Part shown: positions 16,785 through 25,884 of the stretch, piece after piece | Position numbering within the stretch: the first letter of the stretch is position 1 | How the letters are laid out: each line of letters begins with the position of its first letter | Assembly (NCBI GenBank): GCA_900544765.1 | Contig: UQWI01000013.1 | Location: forward strand, 1 to 64,000 | Length of the DNA: 64,000 nucleotides | Direction: 5' to 3' | Origin: an uncultured Eubacteriales bacterium | GTDB lineage: Bacteria > Bacillota > Clostridia > Oscillospirales > Oscillospiraceae | Program-made: the position numbers and the translations under genes | Notes under the pieces: model-generated | Told to the model about the DNA's origin: nothing | Database searches by the model: none | The model's input: the letters and a program-made list of their open reading frames with translations, nothing else

Positions 16785-18161
16785 ATGGAGAAAATCTGGG
16801 CAGGCAGGAGCGCGGGCGCGCTCGACAAATACGCGGACGAGCTCAACTCGAGCATAGGCGTAGACAAGCGCATGTACAAACAGGACATCGCCGGAAGCAT
16901 TGCCCACGCGGGTATGCTGGCCAAGTGCGGCATAATCTCGGTAGAGGAGGGCGCTCAGCTCATCGAGGGCCTGGGCGGCATACTGGACGACCTCAACTCC
17001 GGCGCACTGCAAATAGACAGCGCCGCCGAGGACATACACTCTTTCGTAGAGGCCGAGCTGACTGCCCGCCTGGGAGACGTGGGCAAGAAGCTGCACACCG
17101 CGCGCAGCCGCAACGACCAGGTGGCGTTGGATACGCGGCTCTACCTGCGCGACGAGTGCAATGAGACCGTGGAGCTCATCAAGGACGTCATAAGCGCGCT
17201 CTGCCATGTGGCGGAGGCCAATCAGGACACGATAATGCCCGGCTACACGCACCTGCAGCGCGCTCAGCCCGTGACCTTTGCGCACCACCTGCTGGCCTAC
17301 GGCATGATGCTTGCGCGGGACATCTCACGAATCCGCGACGCGGCGGAGCGCATGAACGTCTCTCCGCTCGGCGCGGCGGCGCTCGCGGGCACGACGCACC
17401 CAATCGACCGCGCCATGACGGCCAGGGAGCTTGGCTTCTACGCCTACAGCCTCAACAGTATGGACGCGGTTTCAGACCGCGACTACTGCGTGGAGCTCTG
17501 CGCGGACCTGTCCATACTGATGATGCACCTCTCGCGCCTGAGCGAGGAGCTCATTCTCTGGTCGAGCTGGGAGTTCAAGTTTATAGAGCTCTCCGACCAG
17601 TTCACGACCGGCTCGAGCATCATGCCGCAGAAGAAGAATTCCGACATGGCCGAGCTCGTGCGCGGCAAGACCGGCAGGGTCTACGGCGACCTCAACACGC
17701 TGCTCGTCATGCTCAAGGGGCTGCCTCTCGCGTACAACAAGGATATGCAGGAGGACAAGGAAGCTATCTTCGACGCCTTCGACACCGCCAGGCTATGCCT
17801 CACCGTGTACGCGCCGATGATAGCCACGATGAAGGTCAACGCGGAAAACATGCTCGCCGCCGCCAGGGGCGGGTTCATCAACGCCACGGATTTGGCCGAC
17901 TATCTCGCCAAAAAGGGTGTACCCTTCCGCACGGCCTACAAGCTCACGGGGCAAATTGTCGCCGCATGCGCGAAAAGCGGCAAGTCGCTTGAGGACTTGA
18001 CGCTCGATGAGTACAAGGCCTACTCCGACGTGTTTGACGCAGACCTGTACGACGATATCTCCCTCGCCGCGTGCGTTGCCAAGCGCACGAGCGCGGGCGG
18101 AGCGGCCCCGGCAAACATTCCCGCACAGCTCCAATATCTGAGAGGTGTTATAGATGACTAA
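16785..18161 (+). CDS. argH: Argininosuccinate lyase (458 aa)
   Basis: Splits argininosuccinate into arginine and fumarate. Shows the fumarase/aspartase-superfamily signature GSSIMPQKKNSD (about residue 278) with the catalytic Ser, plus TARSRNDQVALDTRL (about 107) and GYTHLQRAQPVTFAHHL (about 154) with the catalytic His. GGAGTGGGAGC precedes the ATG. The stop overlaps the start of argC by 8 bases, so the genes are translationally coupled. Confidence 0.97.
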   Translation: MEKIWAGRSAGALDKYADELNSSIGVDKRMYKQDIAGSIAHAGMLAKCGIISVEEGAQLIEGLGGILDDLNSGALQIDSAAEDIHSFVEAELTARLGDVGKKLHTARSRNDQVALDTRLYLRDECNETVELIKDVISALCHVAEANQDTIMPGYTHLQRAQPVTFAHHLLAYGMMLARDISRIRDAAERMNVSPLGAAALAGTTHPIDRAMTARELGFYAYSLNSMDAVSDRDYCVELCADLSILMMHLSRLSEELILWSSWEFKFIELSDQFTTGSSIMPQKKNSDMAELVRGKTGRVYGDLNTLLVMLKGLPLAYNKDMQEDKEAIFDAFDTARLCLTVYAPMIATMKVNAENMLAAARGGFINATDLADYLAKKGVPFRTAYKLTGQIVAACAKSGKSLEDLTLDEYKAYSDVFDADLYDDISLAACVAKRTSAGGAAPANIPAQLQYLRGVIDD

Positions 18162-19089
18162 GGTGTTCATAGACGGCAGCGCCGGCACGGCCGGGCTGCG
18201 CATACGCTCGCGGCTCGAGGGCCGCGCGGACCTGGACGTGACCGTCCTCGAGGGCGAGGCGCGCAAGGACACGGAAAAGCGGCGCGAGATGCTAAACTCC
18301 TGCGACCTCGCCGTGCTCTGCCTGCCCGACGCGGCCAGCCGCGAGAGCGTGGCGATGATAGAAAACCCCGACGTGCGCGTCGTCGACACCTCGACGGCCC
18401 ACCGCGTCGCCCCCGGCTGGGCCTACGGCTTCCCGGAGCTGAACGCGGCGAGGCGCGAGGCAATAATAACGGGCAAGCGGGTGGCCTCGCCCGGCTGCCA
18501 CGCGGGCGGCTTCATAGTCCTTGTGCAGCCGCTCATCGAGGCGGGCATACTCCCGGCGGACGCGCTGCTCACATGCCACTCGCTGACCGGCTACTCCGGC
18601 GGAGGAAAGGGCATGATAGCCGAATACGAGGCTGCGGAGCGCTCACCGGCGCTCTCGTCGCCGCGCGAGTACGGCATAGCGCAGGTACACAAGCACCTGC
18701 CCGAAATGGCGGGCATTTCGGGGCTGGAAAACTACCCGGTGTTCTGCCCCATTGTAGCCGACTTCTACAGCGGCATGCTGGTCACGGTACCGCTTTTCGG
18801 CGCGCAGCTCAACGCGGGATACACGCTCGCCGACGTGCGCGAGTGCTACAAGACCAAGTTCACCGGGCCGGTGGTCAGGTACGTGGACGCGATGGACGAG
18901 GCGGGCTTCATCGCCTCGAACACCCTGACGGGCACGGATGCAATGCAGGTCACGGCCTGCGGGAACGACGAGCGCATGATATTGCTCTCGCGCTTCGACA
19001 ACCTCGGCAAGGGCGCCTCCGGCGCCGCCGTGCAGTGCATAAACCTAATGCTGGGCGCCGACGAGACCACGGGACTGGTTTTGGCGTAG
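18154..19089 (+). CDS. argC: N-acetyl-gamma-glutamyl-phosphate reductase, short type 2 form (311 aa)
   Basis: Reduces N-acetylglutamyl phosphate to the semialdehyde with NADPH. The N-terminal DGSAGTAGLRIRSRL is the type 2 dinucleotide-binding start; VVDTSTAHRVAPGWAYGFPE and the active-site Cys in VASPGCHAGGF (about residue 113) follow. It is shorter than the 340-residue type 1 enzyme. It overlaps argH. Confidence 0.93.
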   Translation: MTKVFIDGSAGTAGLRIRSRLEGRADLDVTVLEGEARKDTEKRREMLNSCDLAVLCLPDAASRESVAMIENPDVRVVDTSTAHRVAPGWAYGFPELNAARREAIITGKRVASPGCHAGGFIVLVQPLIEAGILPADALLTCHSLTGYSGGGKGMIAEYEAAERSPALSSPREYGIAQVHKHLPEMAGISGLENYPVFCPIVADFYSGMLVTVPLFGAQLNAGYTLADVRECYKTKFTGPVVRYVDAMDEAGFIASNTLTGTDAMQVTACGNDERMILLSRFDNLGKGASGAAVQCINLMLGADETTGLVLA

Positions 19090-19144
19090 AAACTGTGCGC
19101 CGAGCTATATTTTGGCGGAGAGAAGAGAAAAAAGGAGAAGCAAA

Positions 19145-20359
19145 ATGGTTGAATATATATCTGGGGGCGTCTGCGCCCCAATGGGATACAAGGCCGCAGG
19201 AGTACACTGCGGCGTGAGAAAGAACCGCTCCAAGCGCGACCTCGCGCTAATATACTCGGAGAAGCCCGCGAGCGCGGCGGCGGTGTACACGACCAACCTG
19301 GTCAAGGGCGCGCCGCTCACGGTCACGAAGAAGCACCTCGCGGACGGCAAGGCTCAGGCGATAATCTGCAACAGCGGCAACGCCAACACCTGCAACGCCA
19401 ACGGCGAGTACATCGCTGAGACCACGAGCGAGCTGCTGGGAGCCGAGCTGGGCATCCCTGCCGCAGACGTCATTGTCGCTTCGACGGGCGTCATCGGTCA
19501 GGCGATGACGATGGAGCCCTTCGAGCGCGGCATCCCCGAAGTGGTAAAGGCGCTTGGCGAGGACAGCGCTCCGGCCGCCGAGGCAATAATGACCACGGAC
19601 ACCCATGCCAAGGAGATAGCGCTGAAGTTCAAGGTGGGCGGAGTGGAGTGCCGCATGGGAGGCATGGCCAAGGGCAGCGGCATGATTCATCCTAACATGG
19701 CGACTATGCTCGGCTTCATCACCTGCGACTGTGCCATAGCGCCGGATATGCTCTCAAAGGCCCTCAGCGAGGACGTGCAGAGCAGCTTCAATATGGTCAC
19801 GGTCGACGGGGACACCTCGACGAACGACATGGTGGCTGTGATGTGCAACGGCATGGCGGGCAACGCGGAGATAACCGCGCCCGGCGAGGCCTACGACGCC
19901 TTCTGCGAGGCGCTGCACACCGTAACCGTCTACCTGAGCCGCCAGATTGCCGGCGACGGCGAGGGCGCTACCAAGCTGCTCGACTGCGTAGTCACGGGCG
20001 CCAAGACACTCTCCGACGCCCGCACGGTGGCGAGAGCGGTCGTCAGCTCATCGCTCCTGAAGGCCGCGATGTTCGGCGCGGACGCGAACTGGGGACGCGT
20101 GCTCTGCGCGGTGGGTTACTCCGGCGCGGACGTGGATATCTCAAAGGTGGGCGTGAGCTTCAAGAGCGAGGCGGGCGAAGTGCATGTCTGTGAGTTCGGA
20201 TCGGGCGTGGAGTTCTCAGAAGAGCTGGCCAAGAGCGTGCTCAGCGCCAAGGAGATATATATCCTTGTCACGCTAGGCGACGGAGCGGCGAGCGCCGAGG
20301 CCTGGGGATGCGACCTCACCTACGAGTATGTGAAGATAAACGGCGACTACAGGACTTGA
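19145..20359 (+). CDS. argJ: Glutamate N-acetyltransferase, bifunctional ArgJ (404 aa)
   Basis: Transfers acetyl from acetylornithine to glutamate; many clostridial forms also acetylate glutamate from acetyl-CoA. The self-cleavage site MAKGSGMIHPNMATMLGF (Thr/Ala-x-x-Met junction around residue 180; the nucleophilic Thr after MA) is visible, separating alpha and beta chains. ATG 19145 is preferred over 19112 since AAAAAGGAGAAG lies just upstream. It makes a separate argA or argE unnecessary, consistent with their absence. Confidence 0.93.
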   Translation: MVEYISGGVCAPMGYKAAGVHCGVRKNRSKRDLALIYSEKPASAAAVYTTNLVKGAPLTVTKKHLADGKAQAIICNSGNANTCNANGEYIAETTSELLGAELGIPAADVIVASTGVIGQAMTMEPFERGIPEVVKALGEDSAPAAEAIMTTDTHAKEIALKFKVGGVECRMGGMAKGSGMIHPNMATMLGFITCDCAIAPDMLSKALSEDVQSSFNMVTVDGDTSTNDMVAVMCNGMAGNAEITAPGEAYDAFCEALHTVTVYLSRQIAGDGEGATKLLDCVVTGAKTLSDARTVARAVVSSSLLKAAMFGADANWGRVLCAVGYSGADVDISKVGVSFKSEAGEVHVCEFGSGVEFSEELAKSVLSAKEIYILVTLGDGAASAEAWGCDLTYEYVKINGDYRT

Positions 20360-20373
20360 ATGGGGGAAATAAG

Positions 20374-21240
20374 ATGGACGCTATTATCGACAGGAACGCC
20401 AGGGCGCAGGTGCTTGTTCAGGCCCTGCCCTATATACAGAAGTATTGGAACCGCGTCGTCGTCATAAAGTACGGCGGCCACGCCATGGAAAACGAGGAGC
20501 TCAAGGCCAAGGTAATGGAGGACATAGTGCTCCTGCAGCTCGTCGGCGTGCGCGTGGTGCTTGTCCACGGCGGCGGGCCGGACATAAACGACACTCTGAA
20601 GAAGATGGGCATTGTCAGCGAGTTTGTCGACGGCCTGCGCGTCACAGACAAGGCCACGGCCGAGGTCGTACAGATGGTGCTGGCTGGCAAGGTGGGCAAG
20701 AGCCTGGTAAATCTCATCGAGGCCACGGGCGGCAAGGCCATGGGCATCTGCGGCATAGACGGCCGCATGGTCGAGGCAAAAAAGCGCAGCGAGGCGCTGG
20801 GCTACGTCGGACAGATAACCCACGTCAACACCCAGCCCATCACTGACTTGCTGGAAAAGGGCTATATCCCCGTCGTGAGCAGCGTGGGCTGCGACGAGGA
20901 GGGCAACGTGTACAACATAAACGCCGACACAATGGCGGCGCAGATTTCCGGAGCGATGGGGGCCGAGTGCCTTATATCCATGACCGACGTGCCGGGCATA
21001 ATGCTCGACCCCGCGGATCAGGCCAGCCTCGTCCATGTCGCGGATATCAACGACGCCACGGACCTCTTCCGCCAGGGCGTGATAAAGGGCGGCATGATAC
21101 CCAAGGTTGAAAGCTGCATAGAAGCTCTGCTCTGCGGCGTACACAAGGTGTTTATACTCGACGGCCGCGTCCCGCACTCGATACTGCTCGAGATGCTTAC
21201 GGACGAGGGCAGCGGAACCATGATGGTGGGGGAGAAATGA
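20374..21240 (+). CDS. argB: Acetylglutamate kinase (288 aa)
   Basis: Phosphorylates N-acetylglutamate. Amino-acid kinase fold with VIKYGGHAM (about residue 31) and VLVHGGGPDINDTL (about 68) for ATP and substrate, and a C-terminal region VPHSILLEMLTDEGSGTMM as in arginine-sensitive enzymes. An N-terminal helix (residues 1-25) of the kind linked with feedback inhibition is present. ATG 20374 is chosen over the longer frame at 20308 because that would overlap argJ by 52 bases; GGGGGAAATAAG precedes the ATG. Confidence 0.95.
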   Translation: MDAIIDRNARAQVLVQALPYIQKYWNRVVVIKYGGHAMENEELKAKVMEDIVLLQLVGVRVVLVHGGGPDINDTLKKMGIVSEFVDGLRVTDKATAEVVQMVLAGKVGKSLVNLIEATGGKAMGICGIDGRMVEAKKRSEALGYVGQITHVNTQPITDLLEKGYIPVVSSVGCDEEGNVYNINADTMAAQISGAMGAECLISMTDVPGIMLDPADQASLVHVADINDATDLFRQGVIKGGMIPKVESCIEALLCGVHKVFILDGRVPHSILLEMLTDEGSGTMMVGEK

Positions 21241-22406
21241 TGAACACTAAGGAGCTTGACAGCAAATATATCGCAAACACCTACGCCCGCTTCCCGATAG
21301 TACTGGAGCGCGGCAAGGGCTCTCTCGTCTGGGACAGCGAAGGCAGGGAGTATATAGACATGGGCAGCGGCATAGCCGTCAACGCCTTCGGCCTCGCCGA
21401 CGGGCAGTGGATGGCCGCCGTCACTGAGCAGCTCGGCAGGCTGCAGCACAGCTCCAACCTCTATTACACCGTTCCGGACGCCCTGCTCGCCGAGCAGCTG
21501 TGTGAGCGCACGGGCATGAAAAAGGTGTTTTTCGGCAATTCCGGCGCCGAGGCCAACGAGTGCGCCATCAAATGTGCCCGCAAATACGCCGCGGACAAGT
21601 ACGGCGCGGATAAGCGCTACAAGATAGTGACGCTCGCCAACAGCTTCCACGGCCGCACTGTGACTACCCTGGCGGCAACGGGCCAGGACGAGTACCACCA
21701 GGACTTCCAGCCGCTCACGCCGGGTTTCCTGTACGCTCCGGCAAACGACTGCGAGGCGCTGAAGGCCCTGGTAGAAGGCGACGACGCCATCGCGGCCATC
21801 ATGTTTGAGCTTGTACAGGGCGAGGGCGGAGTGCTGCCGCTGACTCAGGAGTTCGTGCAGTGCATCGCGGATATCTGCAGGGCTAAGGATATACTCATGG
21901 TCTGCGACGAGGTGCAGACCGGCAACGGGCGCACGGGCACGCTCTACGCCTGGATGCAGTACGGCATAGTGCCGGACATCATGACCACAGCCAAGGGTCT
22001 GGGCGGGGGACTGCCCATCGGCGCCTGCCTCATGGGCGAAAAGTGCGAAAATACGCTTACGCCGGGCAGCCACGGTTCCACATTCGGCGGCAACCCCGCC
22101 GTCTGCGCCGGGGCGCTGAATATCCTCTCGCGCATTGACGACAGCCTGCTGGCGGAGGTCAAGGCCAAGAGCGAGTACATCGTGAACGCGCTCACAGGCG
22201 CGAAAGGCGTTGAGAGCGTAGCGGGCCTGGGACTGATGCTCGGCATAAAGACCGTAAAGCCTTTGAACGACGTCGTCACGGCTTGCCGCGAAAACGGTGT
22301 GCTTGTGCTCACAGCGCACGGCAAGCTGCGCCTGCTGCCCGCGCTGAACATACCGATGGAGCTGGTGGAGAAGGCCGTCGCGGTAATTAAGGCCGCCTGC
22401 GCATAA
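21237..22406 (+). CDS. argD: Acetylornithine aminotransferase (389 aa)
   Basis: PLP aminotransferase of subgroup II, making acetylornithine from the semialdehyde and glutamate. The internal-aldimine lysine lies in MTTAKGLGGGLPIGAC (about residue 247), and FFGNSGAEANECAIK (about 97) binds the cofactor phosphate. The start overlaps the argB stop (ATGA), so translation is coupled; either of two adjacent ATG codons may be used. Confidence 0.95.
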   Translation: MMNTKELDSKYIANTYARFPIVLERGKGSLVWDSEGREYIDMGSGIAVNAFGLADGQWMAAVTEQLGRLQHSSNLYYTVPDALLAEQLCERTGMKKVFFGNSGAEANECAIKCARKYAADKYGADKRYKIVTLANSFHGRTVTTLAATGQDEYHQDFQPLTPGFLYAPANDCEALKALVEGDDAIAAIMFELVQGEGGVLPLTQEFVQCIADICRAKDILMVCDEVQTGNGRTGTLYAWMQYGIVPDIMTTAKGLGGGLPIGACLMGEKCENTLTPGSHGSTFGGNPAVCAGALNILSRIDDSLLAEVKAKSEYIVNALTGAKGVESVAGLGLMLGIKTVKPLNDVVTACRENGVLVLTAHGKLRLLPALNIPMELVEKAVAVIKAACA

Positions 22407-22421
22407 GGAAAGGAGAGCACA

Positions 22422-23417
22422 ATGAACCTCAAAGGACGCGACTTCCTCAAGCTGCTGGACTACAGCAGCGATGAGATAACCTACCTCATAGACCTGGCCG
22501 CCGAGCTCAAGGCCAAGAAAAAGGCCGGTGTTCCGCACAAGCTCTGCGAAGGCAAGAGCGTGGCCCTCATATTTGAAAAGACCTCTACCCGCACGCGCTG
22601 CTCTTTCGAGGTCGCGGCGCACGATTTGGGCATGCACGCCGTGTATCTCGACCCATCCGGCTCTCAGATAGGGAAGAAGGAATCCATTGCGGACACCGCC
22701 CGCGTGCTCTCCCGCATGTTCGACGGCATCGAGTACAGAGGTTTCGGACAGAGCATTGTTGAGGAGCTGGCAGAGTACGCCTCCGTCCCCGTCTGGAACG
22801 GCCTCACGGATGAATTCCACCCAACGCAGATACTCGCCGACATGCTAACAATGCGGGAGCATCTGGGAGAACTCAAGGGCAAGAAGCTGGTATACATGGG
22901 CGACGCGCGCTTCAACATGGGCAACAGCCTCATGATAGGCTGCGCTAAACTGGGCGTGAACTTTGCCGCCTGCGCCCCTGTCGAGTTTTTCCCGAGCGAG
23001 GAGCTGCAGGACGCCGCGCAGGAGATTGCCGCCGAGAGCGGCGCGGTGCTCGAGTTCTGGACAGAGCCGGAGATGGCCCTCAAGGACGCCGACGCAGTGT
23101 ACACCGACATCTGGGTGTCGATGGGCGAGAGTCCCGACGCCTGGGGCGAGCGCATTAACGCCCTGCTGCCATATCAGGTTAATGCAAAGGCCATGAGTTT
23201 GGCCAAGCCCGGGGCCATCTTCATGCATTGCCTGCCCGCTTTCCACGACCTCAAGACCAAGATAGGCAAGGAGGTCGGCGAAAAGTACGGCCTGGATGCG
23301 CTGGAAGTCACGGACGAGGTGTTTGAAGGGCCGCAGTCCGTGGTGTTCGACGAGGCTGAGAACCGCATGCACACCATAAAGGCTGTCATGGCTGCTACGC
23401 TCAGCGACGAGCTGTGA
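22422..23417 (+). CDS. argF: Ornithine carbamoyltransferase (331 aa)
   Basis: Makes citrulline from ornithine and carbamoyl phosphate. The carbamoyl-phosphate motif [19 protein letters not shown] (about residue 53) and the ornithine loop HCLPAF (about 269) are both present, as is [13 protein letters not shown] (about 130). GGAAAGGAG precedes the ATG. Last gene of the operon and followed at once by a terminator. No carbamoyl phosphate synthase is in the window. Catabolic arcB is possible by sequence, but the operon argues for biosynthesis. Confidence 0.95.
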   Translation: MNLKGRDFLKLLDYSSDEITYLIDLAAELKAKKKAGVPHKLCEGKSVALIFEKTSTRTRCSFEVAAHDLGMHAVYLDPSGSQIGKKESIADTARVLSRMFDGIEYRGFGQSIVEELAEYASVPVWNGLTDEFHPTQILADMLTMREHLGELKGKKLVYMGDARFNMGNSLMIGCAKLGVNFAACAPVEFFPSEELQDAAQEIAAESGAVLEFWTEPEMALKDADAVYTDIWVSMGESPDAWGERINALLPYQVNAKAMSLAKPGAIFMHCLPAFHDLKTKIGKEVGEKYGLDALEVTDEVFEGPQSVVFDEAENRMHTIKAVMAATLSDEL

Positions 23418-23433
23418 AATCAGAATAAATAGC

Positions 23434-23461
23434 AAAAGCGCCGCAGTATGCGGCGCTTTTT
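23434..23461 (+). terminator. Terminator of the arginine operon
   Basis: AAAAGCGCCGCA, loop GTA, complementary arm and a T-run; it is also positioned to serve the spoVT 3' fragment on the other strand. Confidence 0.85.
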
Positions 23462-23467
23462 GCGTTC

Positions 23468-23925
23468 CTACGCTTCCATTTGCCGGCCCAGGAAACCGGC
23501 TACGGTCTCGGCCAATTTGTACTCGACTTCGGAGGCCGGAGGGCTGTTCTTGGGCTGGGCAAAGATTATGCAGCCCATCAGGTCCCCCTCGCTCACAACC
23601 GGGGCGGCAACGGCGACGGAGTACGGCCCGTCGTTCTCAGTGATGGGCAGCTCAGGCGTGCCATTCTGGTGGCGGTAGACCCGGCGCGCCTCCATGAGCT
23701 GCTCCAGCTCCGGGCTGACCCGCTTGCTCAGCAGCTCGCGCTTACCTCCGCCCGCTACGGCTATCACGGAGTCCCTGTCGCAGACCGCTGCCAGCGCGTC
23801 GGTGGAGCGGTGCAGTGAGTCGCATATCTGCGCTGCAAAGTCGGAGAGCTCGCCGATAGGCGAGTACTTTTTGAATATTACCTCCCCGTCCTTGTCCGTG
23901 AATATCTCCAGCGGGTCGCCGTCAC
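23468..23925 (-). pseudogene. spoVT: spoVT 3' fragment: SpoVT C-terminal effector (GAF-like) domain
   Basis: The 146 codons after the att site, with the five att-encoded residues, encode DGDPLEIFTDKDGEV, then KKYSPIGELSDFAAQICDSL, ICDRD-like and AETVAGFLGRQMEA, which match the B. subtilis SpoVT sequence as I recall it (EGDPLEIFVDRDGEV, LKKYSPI, ETAAGFLARQME). The AbrB-type start (MKATGIVRRIDDLGRVVIPK) is missing here and lies at 51368-51469. In the integrated state this segment is read only as the tail of the recombinase frame. SpoVT is a forespore regulator under SigG; the C-terminal domain binds an unknown small ligand. Confidence 0.9.
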
Positions 23926-25648
23926 TGACAATATTGGCGCGGAGAACCTTATCCGCGTGGTGTGTCGCGCTCTGGACTACGCTCACCAGCTCCGCGCCTC
24001 TGCTGCCGGAAGCGCCGCCCTCGCCGCCGCTATTGTCCTCGTTTTCGAGCGGGTATTCGCCCTTGCGCAGGAGCGTGTCGATGTCGGCCTTGAGCCTTAT
24101 CTCGACGTGGTCTTCGTAGACGTAGATGCGCTCGATAATAAGCTCCAAGTCCTGTTTCTCAAGGTGCGGCTTGGTGAGGATGTCGTCGAAGACCTCCATC
24201 GCGGTTTTGGCGGCGCGGTTGGCGCGGATTATGGTGTTGCGCTTGTCCGTGACGTGCTCGAGCTGGTTTTGCAGTCCCTCTATGCGGCGCATGAGGTCGG
24301 CCTCCAGCTCGTCATACGTCTCTTCGAGCACGGCCTCGTTTTCTGGGTGGCGCATGATGTCGCGCACGCGCTGCCGCTTTGTGGCTTTCAGCTCCTCCTG
24401 CGCGTCGAGCAGCACGTCCTCTATGTTCGCCGCGCTGCGCTCCGTCTCTGCCACGTCCTCCGGCTCGCGCGCGAGCTCCTCGTTGAGTTTGGCGAGCATA
24501 TCCGCGGAGTTGTCCCGCACCTTTTTGACGTAGAGCTTGACCAGCTCGTCGAGCTTGTCCACGCGGATGTGGTGTGTAGTGCAGCCCGCCGTGCCGCGCC
24601 GGTGATAGGTGCCGCAGGTGTAGGCGGGCTTCAAATCGCGCCGGCCCAGCGCGAACATCGGCGCGCCGCAGTCGCCGCACTCGAGAAAGCCCGAGTAGAC
24701 GTTGTCGTTTATCTTAACGCCGCGGTAGTTGTACTTCGCGCGCTTTTCGCGCAGCGCGCGCACGGTGGCGAAGGTGCGGTAGTCGATGATGGGCTGGTGG
24801 TGGTTTTCAATCACTATCTGCTCGACCTCGTCGCGCTTCACGTCGCGCCCGTTTATCTTGGCGCGCTGGTACTTGCCCTGGCGCAGAGTGCCGATGTAGA
24901 AGTCGTTGTCCAGTATGCCCTGCACGGTGACGATGCTCCATGCGTTTTTGACGCTGCGGCGGTAGTCTTCGCCCTCGCCCACCTTGCGCTCGCGCTCCGA
25001 CATCCGGGGCGTGGGGACGCCCTCGTCGGTGAGGGCGTTCGCTATGCGCTTGTAGCCCCAGCCGTCGATGTAGAGCCGGTAAATGCGGCGTATCACGTCG
25101 GCCTCAACGGGTACGACCTCGAACTGCTGCTGCTTGTTGACAATGTAGCCGTATGGCGCGGCGCAAATCCACTTGCCATCCTCCTGCCGGCGGCGTATGA
25201 CGGACTTCACCTTGCGGCTCGTGTCCGTGACCGGCATTTCGTTTAAGAGGAACTGAAACTGTATCTTGAGCCAGTCGTCGTCATTGGGAAAGTCTATGTT
25301 GTCGCCTATCGAGATTATCCGCACGCCCGCGTCGCGCAGGTCCTCAAGCTCCACCAGCCCGCGGCTGTTGCGCCGCGAGAAGCGGGAGAAGTCCTTGACC
25401 ACGAGTATGTCCAGCCGGTGCGCCACCAGCTCGCGCCGCATGGCCTGATACCCCTCGCGCTGCTCAAACGTGTAGCCCGAGCGGTCGCGGTCCTCATAGA
25501 ACACCAACTCCGACCCCGGAAACTTGCGCGCGACGAAGTCCGAGATGATGGCCTTCTGGTTCTCTATAGAAGTGTTGTCCCGGTCAAGCTCCTCATCAAC
25601 CGATATGCGCGCGTAACCCGCGATACGTGGAGGGGTGGTGTTGGGCAT
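23468..25648 (-). CDS. Large serine recombinase fused in frame to the SpoVT C-terminal domain (726 aa)
   Basis: Cuts and rejoins DNA by a Ser-linked mechanism. Residues 1-150: resolvase catalytic domain, with the nucleophile in GYARISVDEE and FSRFSRRNSRGLVEL. About 170-290: recombinase domain. About 325-370: zinc ribbon (CGDCGAP, then CGTYHRRGTAGC). About 375-500: long coiled coil. Residue 580 is the last encoded by the att repeat; the remaining 146 residues are the SpoVT tail, because no stop precedes the repeat. On an excised circle the frame would instead end after 22 residues from 51299-51367 (602 aa). ATG preceded by AAAGGAGG. A SigA-like promoter lies at 25704-25733. All catalytic parts look intact. 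Confidence 0.92.
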   Translation of the reverse strand: MPNTTPPRIAGYARISVDEELDRDNTSIENQKAIISDFVARKFPGSELVFYEDRDRSGYTFEQREGYQAMRRELVAHRLDILVVKDFSRFSRRNSRGLVELEDLRDAGVRIISIGDNIDFPNDDDWLKIQFQFLLNEMPVTDTSRKVKSVIRRRQEDGKWICAAPYGYIVNKQQQFEVVPVEADVIRRIYRLYIDGWGYKRIANALTDEGVPTPRMSERERKVGEGEDYRRSVKNAWSIVTVQGILDNDFYIGTLRQGKYQRAKINGRDVKRDEVEQIVIENHHQPIIDYRTFATVRALREKRAKYNYRGVKINDNVYSGFLECGDCGAPMFALGRRDLKPAYTCGTYHRRGTAGCTTHHIRVDKLDELVKLYVKKVRDNSADMLAKLNEELAREPEDVAETERSAANIEDVLLDAQEELKATKRQRVRDIMRHPENEAVLEETYDELEADLMRRIEGLQNQLEHVTDKRNTIIRANRAAKTAMEVFDDILTKPHLEKQDLELIIERIYVYEDHVEIRLKADIDTLLRKGEYPLENEDNSGGEGGASGSRGAELVSVVQSATHHADKVLRANIVSDGDPLEIFTDKDGEVIFKKYSPIGELSDFAAQICDSLHRSTDALAAVCDRDSVIAVAGGGKRELLSKRVSPELEQLMEARRVYRHQNGTPELPITENDGPYSVAVAAPVVSEGDLMGCIIFAQPKNSPPASEVEYKLAETVAGFLGRQMEA
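23909..23925. repeat. attL: 17-bp direct repeat CAGCGGGTCGCCGTCAC
   Basis: Identical to 51368-51384 in the same orientation; flanking bases differ on both sides. On the minus strand it encodes DGDPL in the spoVT and recombinase frames. Confidence 0.9.
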
Positions 25649-25669
25649 GGGGACGCCTCCTTTTGCAAT

Positions 25670-25708
25670 GATGTTATTGTGTGATAAGTTTATTATTGAT
25701 GTTATTGT
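25670..25708. promoter_or_regulatory. Direct repeat GATGTTATTGT in the recombinase promoter region
   Basis: Two exact 11-base copies at 25670-25680 and 25698-25708, 28 bases apart, between the ribosome site and the -10. Possible regulator or excision-factor sites. Confidence 0.4.
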
Positions 25709-25733
25709 AACATGGGGGGAAATGCGTTGGCAA
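25704..25733 (-). promoter_or_regulatory. SigA-like promoter of the recombinase
   Basis: TTGCCA and TACAAT with an 18-base spacer on the minus strand, about 56 bases before the ATG. I see no clear SigE/F/G/K motif here, so the trigger of excision cannot be told. Confidence 0.5.
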
Positions 25734-25782
25734 GGGGAATATTAGTTGAGATAGAATTATTGCTGAGCAGATTTTGTCAATT

Positions 25783-25860
25783 CATAGCACAAACTGACGA
25801 AAAATTAAAGTTTATGCTATTGATAATATAAACTTGATAAAAAAATAAGTTTGTGCTATG
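25783..25860. promoter_or_regulatory. Inverted-repeat control region of the AAA ATPase gene
   Basis: CATAGCACAAACT (25783-25795) is the exact reverse complement of 25848-25860; a third, near-identical half (AGTTTATGCTAT) sits between at 25809-25820. The AT-rich region 25734-25884 contains no gene. It looks like a repressor site for the gene at 25885. Confidence 0.5.
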
Positions 25861-25884
25861 ATTTGCATGACGGGAGGTGGCGGC

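Noticed and set aside
21018..22820. 600-codon minus-strand frame across argB, argD and argF
   Set aside because: Antisense shadow of three conserved enzymes; protein has no recognisable domain.
23957..25246. 429-codon plus-strand frame over the recombinase
   Set aside because: Shadow of the recombinase frame in GC-rich DNA, no start signal.
23468..25648. Recombinase-SpoVT fusion as a stable evolved protein unrelated to integration
   Set aside because: The missing SpoVT N-terminus, its promoter and the identical att core lie at 51.3-51.5 kb, so the fusion is explained by insertion.
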